Positions 58,253 through 64,000 of a stretch of 64,000 nt of DNA are shown one piece after another. The translations under genes and the position numbers were made by a program. Source of the stretch: Maratus speciosus (taxonomy: Eukaryota > Arthropoda > Arachnida > Araneae > Salticidae); the NCBI GenBank assembly GCA_963932465.1, contig OZ010787.1:14992926-15056925 (forward strand), given 5' to 3'. The first letter of the stretch is position 1. Each line of letters begins with the position of its first letter. The notes below the pieces were generated by a model. That model saw only the letters and a program-made list of their open reading frames with translations, did not search any database and had not been told where the DNA came from.

Positions 58253-58712
58253 TAAATGAAATGTTGTGCAGGCTTGTACCATTATTAGTTTTAGCAAAAT
58301 AAATTTGAAAAAAAAATGATTTCAGCTTACAGATTTGTTTGTTTGACCATAGGTATTGTTAATCCATAGATAATGTTCTAATATTAGTCATATTTTTCTT
58401 ATTTTTTGTGGTGTGGCATCTTCCCCGTATATATGGGGGAAGAAGCTACAATTATGCGAGTTTAATTAACATTAAATTTGTCAATCATTTAAACACTGGG
58501 AAAGGAATTAATGAGTGCACGTAAGCAATTAAATATTAAAGAGCAAGGCGGTCCATTTTTTATTTATCTTATCATTTCAATTTTGGCTCTACTAGGCAAA
58601 ACATCCTTATATGTGGCGTCTTCCCCCGAATTACCTTATATTTTAATTAATGTATTTAATTATTTAATGATTGGGACTATGCCTATCTTTCTAAATACTT
58701 CTTTTGTCTTAA

Positions 58713-58760
58713 CACTAGAACTACTGTGAGCCGTCATTTGACGGCAACCATATGAATATC
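58713..58760 (+). mobile_element. Orphan TTAA-type terminus with hairpin
   Basis: TTAA (58709-58712) followed by CACTAGAACTACTGTGA and a hairpin GCCGTCA-TT-TGACGGC at 58730-58745. Same layout as the other TTAA miniature elements. The matching right end is not found nearby. Confidence 0.45.
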
Positions 58761-59725
58761 TTTCGGTTCAAACCAGAAAATTGATTATGAAATAAGTTTA
58801 AAAGACACAAAGAAGAAAAACGTTCAATAATAAAGTAAAACTGTTTTAAATCAAAATTCTGGTGTGAAATATTTTTATAAAACTTGACTCAAATTTAAGG
58901 TAGTTCTATTGTTAAATTTATATAACTGATTTTGAAATTTGAAATTTCATGTTTTATTCTTATAATATCAAATATGCTTCTTTATTCGAATATTTTTTAC
59001 ATTCAATTTACGTAAGTAATCTCATTTCATACATCATATATGTATGTGTGTGTATTTGTAACAGCTGTAGATAAAAATACCATTTTAAATAGCATATGAT
59101 CGTCCAAAATGAATAAATCACAATTAAAAGGTAATGCTTTGTAGGATAGAGTAGGAAAATGCTTATTATTTCATCATTTGTTTAAAATTATTTTCCTTGT
59201 ACCGGATTATTTTTCTTAAAGTTTTGTTGAATGAAATAAAATGAACATACACGTAGTTGAAAGTTCTTTGAGAAACGATGATCAGTGATACTAATTAGAA
59301 TATTAACCATGATTCATTCACAGAACTAACTGGATTTGCTTAGAGTGTAATACAATATAGCTCAAAAAGAGTATATTTCAAGCTCGTATCGCAGCAAGGG
59401 TGAATGCACTCATAAAATCCACAGCAAGGAAATTTTTCTATCAGTTTCTGTTTCCAATTCCATCGGTATTGAGTTTATTTCCCTTTTCAACAAAATTTGA
59501 TTATATCCTTATCTTCAACAGCTATCTTTTATCTTTATTATTTTTCCACCCTTTTTGTCTGTTGTTGAGCATTCCTCCTATTGATATTTCTTTTTCCCTC
59601 TCTGTGAAAGACCTTCAAATAAACAACTCATTCAGTCTTTTTAATAATAGAGTAACTGTTAGAAAATATAGGTCTGAGAACAACCATACTTTTTATTTCT
59701 TCAGAAAAAAAATTAGGAATTATAA
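58761..59725. other. Spacer, no gene recognised
   Basis: AT-rich. A 151-residue frame at 59400-59855 starts here but its last third lies in the interspersed repeat and the rest is T/F/S-rich low-complexity; I do not support it as a gene. Confidence 0.45.
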
Positions 59726-62700
59726 GATTCCGTACTTAAAAAGTGAAAACGGAACCATTATAATATCACTCGTGTGTCTGTCTGTCACAGCGATTTTATT
59801 CGTAAATTATGGAACGTGGAAAGATCAAATTGGGGGAAGTAATAAAGACTATTAACCCGCATATTTACAGATTATTAAGCATTTACAAATATTTTTAGAA
59901 AAAAAAAATGTAGAGGAGCTAATTAAGTTACTTGGAAAAAAAAATCATTTCTTTCTATATCGTGTGGGGCATCGTGTGAAAGCTTTTGCAACGCTGAACT
60001 CAAAAATACATTTATTTTATTTTTAGGTATTATATTTTCTGAGATATCGTCGAAAATGTAGTGCAAAGATATGTTTCCCCCATCTATTTCGAATCTACTG
60101 AAATTAAAATTCAGAAAAAATTAGAGGTAGTAGACGTTAATTTAAACCTTGCAGGAATATTATAGTGATTACCCTAGGTCACATAGTTTTTGAGAAAAAC
60201 GCATTTTTCCGTTACACACAAATTTCGATTTGCAGGCATTCTGCAAAGGTGTTGAGGAGCGCTAGAGGTACCTATCGTAGCAGAAGTATAAAAGCATTGT
60301 TGATAATGATTTTTGAAAAACAATCTTCGGTAATTAGCCGAGATATTAACCTTTAAAGACACGGGCGGTTTGGACATACATAATGACATGGGCGGTGTGC
60401 TCTATGTATCATCGGCTTTGAAAGCCTAGATAACAAATTTAAGGATACATTTATGTAACAAATGTCCAGTAGCAGTATAAAAGCAATAAACGTCAAATTG
60501 TTAAAAACAGGCTAATTTAATTAGAATTAATCACATAAATACTGTGGGATTTGCGACTGAATTGCATTGAGTAGATCTCTCAATACGTCTCCCGTGTCTT
60601 TAAAAGTTAATTAAAAACCTATCTGGAAAAACGCGGCACGGACAAGGCGACGTTGCTACTTTGCGACCTCCTTTCGGAGCGCGCTTAACCATATGCCAAG
60701 TTGAAACTTTGAACAAGGGTTTAGTTTTAGCTGCACTGTAAAAAGAAAAGTTTATTACGACGCTGAATATAGTTTTATGAAATGCCAAATGAAGTTCAAA
60801 CTTGCGCTATTTTTATTGTCAATGCCGAATTAAGTTTATCATAAACATATAAGGATAACATTTAAATAAGAGTTATACAGAATAACAATATGTGATATTA
60901 TTATGCTTCATATCTCTTTGAACTTTTACGGTACACCCATTTATACTTTTCTAGTATATACAGTGTGTCCACGTATAAATTGACCGACCTTTATTTTCGC
61001 AATCGTTGGTCCTAGATGCATACTTCCAATTACAAAAATGGTTTAAATAAGGTAAAGAATTATTTTTAATGCGATTTGAGTCAAGAAAAGCATTTATTAA
61101 AAAATTACGAAGTTTAAATTTTTATACGGTCCCCCCGTCCTATAAGTGATATTTACTAAACAGACAGAAAAAGCCCCATTCATGTAACGTTAAAATTGAC
61201 CGAGTTATGAAACTTTGAAATGCATGACTTATATCACTTTTTTACATATCAAAACAGGTGATTTCGACCATGCTTTCAGGGGTTGCATATAAGGTACTTA
61301 AATTATTTCAAGGTATCTGCGGTTTGAAAGAAATCGTACAACTATTACGATTGAGTTAACATTATTAGTTAAGTTTCAGATTAGTTAAAATAATTGTATT
61401 TTAACATATGTTGTATTTTGTAAGGATTTGAGGGTATGATTTCTTTTAACAAAAATTATGTTATTTTCATAAGGTTTTATTCAACTTGCAACGATCGTCT
61501 TTCCAGCTTAAAATTTGTACTCGAACTTTAACTGACTTTCAAATTTCCGATCGAAGTTAAAATTTTACATAGTGACTTAAATCCGATTACAATGTAATAT
61601 TATTATGATTTTCGACGCTTACCATCTTATACATATTTATATTAGAGGATAACACAAAAAAAAATCGGATAGATTACCGTCAACAAGTTTAAGAAATGGT
61701 TTTAGATTAGATAACATAAACCTACGATGGTTGTGTTTTTTACCTTTTATAATTACGTTTTATGTATTTTTTAGCGCTAAATAAAAAAAAATACCTTCAC
61801 TTTTAGCCATCATGTCAGGAGTTTTCGCAAATCGTAAATTTCAAGGTTAAAAAAGGGCGAAAAATCTGATACTATAAAATATATGTAAGATATTTTTATT
61901 CAGTTTAATTTTATTTAATTTAATAATTTGTTCAATTTTGTAGCTTATATTGGGTTTCTGCAGCTAAACAGCTCAGGGGTTCGATGAGATTGGGAGGGGA
62001 AGGGGGGTCAATTTTAACTTTGAGCTTTTTAACTTTGAAATTTGCGATTTGAGAAAAATCCTGACGCGATGGTTTAAAACGAAGGTCATTTTCGAATTCA
62101 GCGCTAAAAAATACGTGTGAACCAATTTTCAAAAGCTAAAAAACATGGCACAATCCAAAATTTGAAAGACTGTGTAATCTAACAGCATTTAAAAATATGT
62201 ATCATTTTTGTAAAGAATTGAGGCTGTTGTTTTTCATCTATTTATTTAACAAAAATTCTGTTATTTTTATCCTCTTATATGTTCAGTACAAAATTGTATA
62301 TTTTGCAGTAATATGTCAGAATGATTAAAGATTTCAAATTTATATTGCAATGTTAATTTTACTCTCAACCATTTCTTTAATATATCTGACGAAATTATAT
62401 TTCTACTAAATTTGGGAATGACCCCTAATTTGCAGCAAAAAACATACTCCAAATTTAAACAGCTATTACTCGGTCGATTTTAATCGTAGAATAACGGGAC
62501 TTTTTTTGCCTTACTTGTCAGTGTAACAGGAAAATTTTACTAAATATAACTTATAGGACCGGAGGACCGTATAAAAATTTAGATTCTGTAATTCTTCGCT
62601 AAATTGTTTTTTTGCTTCAAACTTTTTTTATCTTAACTCTGCACCCAATTTTGATCACTTTTGTAATTGGAAGTATGCATCTAGGACCAACGTTTGCGAA

Positions 62701-62890
62701 AATATAGGTCGGTCAGGTTATACGTGGACACACTGTATACAGCTATACCAAACCCTACCTTGTATAGTTTCTTTTTTTTAAGTTTTATTTTTCTTTTAGT
62801 ACCTATTTTTTTAATAATGCAGTTAATAATTCATATATTTATTGTACGGAACCCTCTGAGTGCGAGTAATACTCGCACTTGACAGTTTAT
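59726..62890 (+). repeat. Interspersed repeat, copy B, split by a transposon
   Basis: Head attccgtacttaaaaagtga, then accattataatatcactcgt and tgtctgtctgtcacagcgat, match copy A at 19486. The shared body runs to about 60440 (gccgagatattaacctttaa, tcggctttgaaagcctagat). The tail tgtacggaaccctctgagtg...actcgcacttgac appears at 62844-62882, after the 1.78-kb element at 60961-62735. The head and tail look like the intended ends of one family, with tttccgttacacacaaattt conserved in both copies. Confidence 0.7.
60961..62735. mobile_element. 1.78-kb long-TIR element, copy 2
   Basis: Ends CAGTGTGTCCACGTATAAAT at 60961 and, on the opposite strand, CAGTGTGTCCACGTATAACC ending at 62735, flanked by TATA on both sides. 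It is collinear with copy 1 over its full length with scattered substitutions and small indels (roughly 90% alike by eye), including the two minus-strand open frames. No transposase. Confidence 0.9.
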
Positions 62891-64000
62891 TTTAATTATG
62901 TCATTTCTTTCTATTGAGTCTGTTTTAATTTATCTTTAATTCTATCAGTATATTAGTTTTATTTATTTCCATGTACAGTCCTAAAAATACCCGCACCACT
63001 CTCTACTAACCCTGCCGCAAATCGTCGTATAAAAAATGCAATTAGTACCAATCGATTAGTAATAAAGTCTAATAATTAATGCTACTTTAGTTTTGTTTAA
63101 AAGATCGTTCAAATATAGAAATTGTAACAAAATTTTAACTTTTCAATTCTGACATATAATTTTGACATTATATTTGGATTCTTCTGTAAATTTTACATTC
63201 AAACACCGAAAAGGGAAATCAATTAGTCAAGTAGCTCAGGAATTAAGCTGGTTTACATTTGGACTCCTGATAATTAATCACAATAATTAATTCTACGTCA
63301 TTTTTTTAAGATAGTTCAAATACAGACATTGTAACAAAATTTAAACTTTTTAATTCTGTCACATAATTTTGATATTACATTTGGATTATTCGGTAAATTT
63401 TACCTTCGATACCGAACGGAAAGTCAATTGGTGAAGTAGCTCAATAATTAAGCTGGTTTACATTTTGGACTCCTAATATTAAATTCATTTTTAACACATC
63501 TTACGCGGGAAACGTGAAAACACGTCTTTTGGGGATATATGGGTCAACATATGAACAATTTCATTCCAAAATTTTTATTTTTTTAAATTAATGTACCAAC
63601 TACCACATACAATTATATATTATGATACATGTTTCGTCATTTAAATGCTGTAGTGTTTTGAGATCAAGGATGTATATTTTATGCTTAGGACAAACTTTTA
63701 TGGAAGAAAGTGTCTTTTAACATCGTAATCAGTCTCTAATAATTGGGACTGAGATGATGGAGACTGAGGTGATGTTTTTGTCTTATCAGCTTCACAGCCA
63801 TTTTGTTGAATTATTTTGCACACATGTAAATTATTAAATATGCCATGTGAAATTTGTATGTTACATAAATAAAGTTGCAATAAGTTTTTTATATATATAT
63901 AAATAAAAAGTTAAATATGGGGGCATGAATGATGCTACAAAAAAATACTCATCCCTATTCAGAACAAAAACTAAATATTTCTAAATATGAAACAAAGAGA
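62891..64000. repeat. Two-unit ~207-bp tandem duplication in AT-rich DNA
   Basis: Between about 63075 and 63480 two units repeat in order: aattgtaacaaaattttaac (63120) and cattgtaacaaaatttaaac (63328); aattaagctggtttacattt near 63242 and 63447. The remaining sequence to 64000 has no supportable feature. Confidence 0.6.

Larger units (their letters stand above)
56903..58636 (+). mobile_element. Internally deleted pogo-type transposon
   Basis: Ends AGGTAATTCGGGGGAAGACG and, on the opposite strand, the same 20 bases ending at 58636, flanked by TA on both sides. The word cttcccc...gggggaagacgc recurs: 57246-57276, 58063-58074 (inside coding sequence), 58416-58444 and the ends. It carries the C-terminal part of a pogo-like transposase and a nested 77-bp TTAA element. 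Confidence 0.88.

Noticed and set aside
57884..58297. 137-residue minus-strand frame
   Set aside because: It is the antisense of the pogo C-terminal region, which gives much better matches on the plus strand.
59400..59855. 151-residue open frame, one of the longest outside transposons
   Set aside because: Its last third lies in the interspersed repeat shared with 19.5 kb, and the rest is Ser/Phe/Leu-rich low-complexity in a T-rich strand. No domain is recognisable.
63240..63480. tRNA-like stretch (gtagctcaataattaagctgg...ggactcctaat)
   Set aside because: It resembles a D arm and anticodon arm, but there is no T arm (GGTTCGA-type) downstream and the acceptor does not pair. It is part of a ~207-bp tandem duplication.

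Overview
This window looks like a gene-poor, transposon-saturated stretch of a nuclear genome from an arthropod, most likely an arachnid such as a spider. It is strongly AT-rich with long poly-T/poly-A runs and (TA)n microsatellites. There are no bacterial-style operons, and almost every readable coding stretch is a decayed transposon protein. The mix points to arthropods: Tc1, mariner, pogo/Tigger and Transib DNA elements, Penelope-like retroelements, a tRNA-derived SINE, and a 23-residue arginine-rich (STPR-like) peptide unit. The arachnid assignment is a family-level impression, not proven by the sequence. I found no confident host gene, rRNA, tRNA or CRISPR array.

Layout. 1-5 kb: unannotated AT-rich DNA with one STPR-like coding remnant and a 270-bp TTAA miniature element. 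5.1-6.6 kb: an internally deleted Tc1-like element with both ends. 6.6-10.1 kb: a diverged tandem family split by a ~2-kb interspersed repeat that carries a hammerhead-like motif. 12.9-14.4 kb: a hAT-like non-autonomous element containing a TTAA element. 15.1-17.0 kb: the 3' end of a non-LTR retrotransposon, then a Penelope GIY-YIG endonuclease end with a second hammerhead-like motif. 18.3-22.2 kb: a small Tigger-type element, a small inverted-repeat element, a widespread interspersed repeat and a fold-back cluster. 23.1-25.4 kb: a Transib (RAG1-related) element with recombination-signal-like termini. 26.9-29.5 kb: a hAT-like element carrying a SINE, then a short mariner. 30.3-33.7 kb: diverged tandem repeats, including an eight-unit ~150-bp array. 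38.0-41.7 kb: two Tigger elements and a fold-back mariner, all inserted at TA dinucleotides almost end to end. 41.9-45.7 kb: a 2.7-kb TIR transposon containing an LTR, abutting a Penelope RT fragment. 46.2-48.7 kb: a 1.78-kb long-TIR element and a 418-bp palindrome. 51.6-52.4 kb: a second ~150-bp tandem array. 53.4-55.3 kb: the best-preserved Penelope-like RT. 55.7-58.7 kb: a motif-iterated small TIR element and an internally deleted pogo element. 59.7-62.9 kb: a second copy of the interspersed repeat, split by a second 1.78-kb element. 63-64 kb: a two-unit tandem duplication.

How the parts relate. Nothing here works as a pathway; the logic is insertion history. Clear nesting orders are: Tc1 into an older ~150-bp repeat; a TTAA element into a hAT-like element; a TTAA fold-back into a mariner transposase relic; the 1.78-kb element into the interspersed repeat; and a small CAGGGCTCG-type element into a fold-back. 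The most informative items are the Transib element with a heptamer/23-bp/nonamer-like end, the Penelope RT with a TGA where its sister copy has cysteine, the two hammerhead-like motifs, and a recurrent design of TTAA-flanked miniature elements with a hairpin just inside each terminus.
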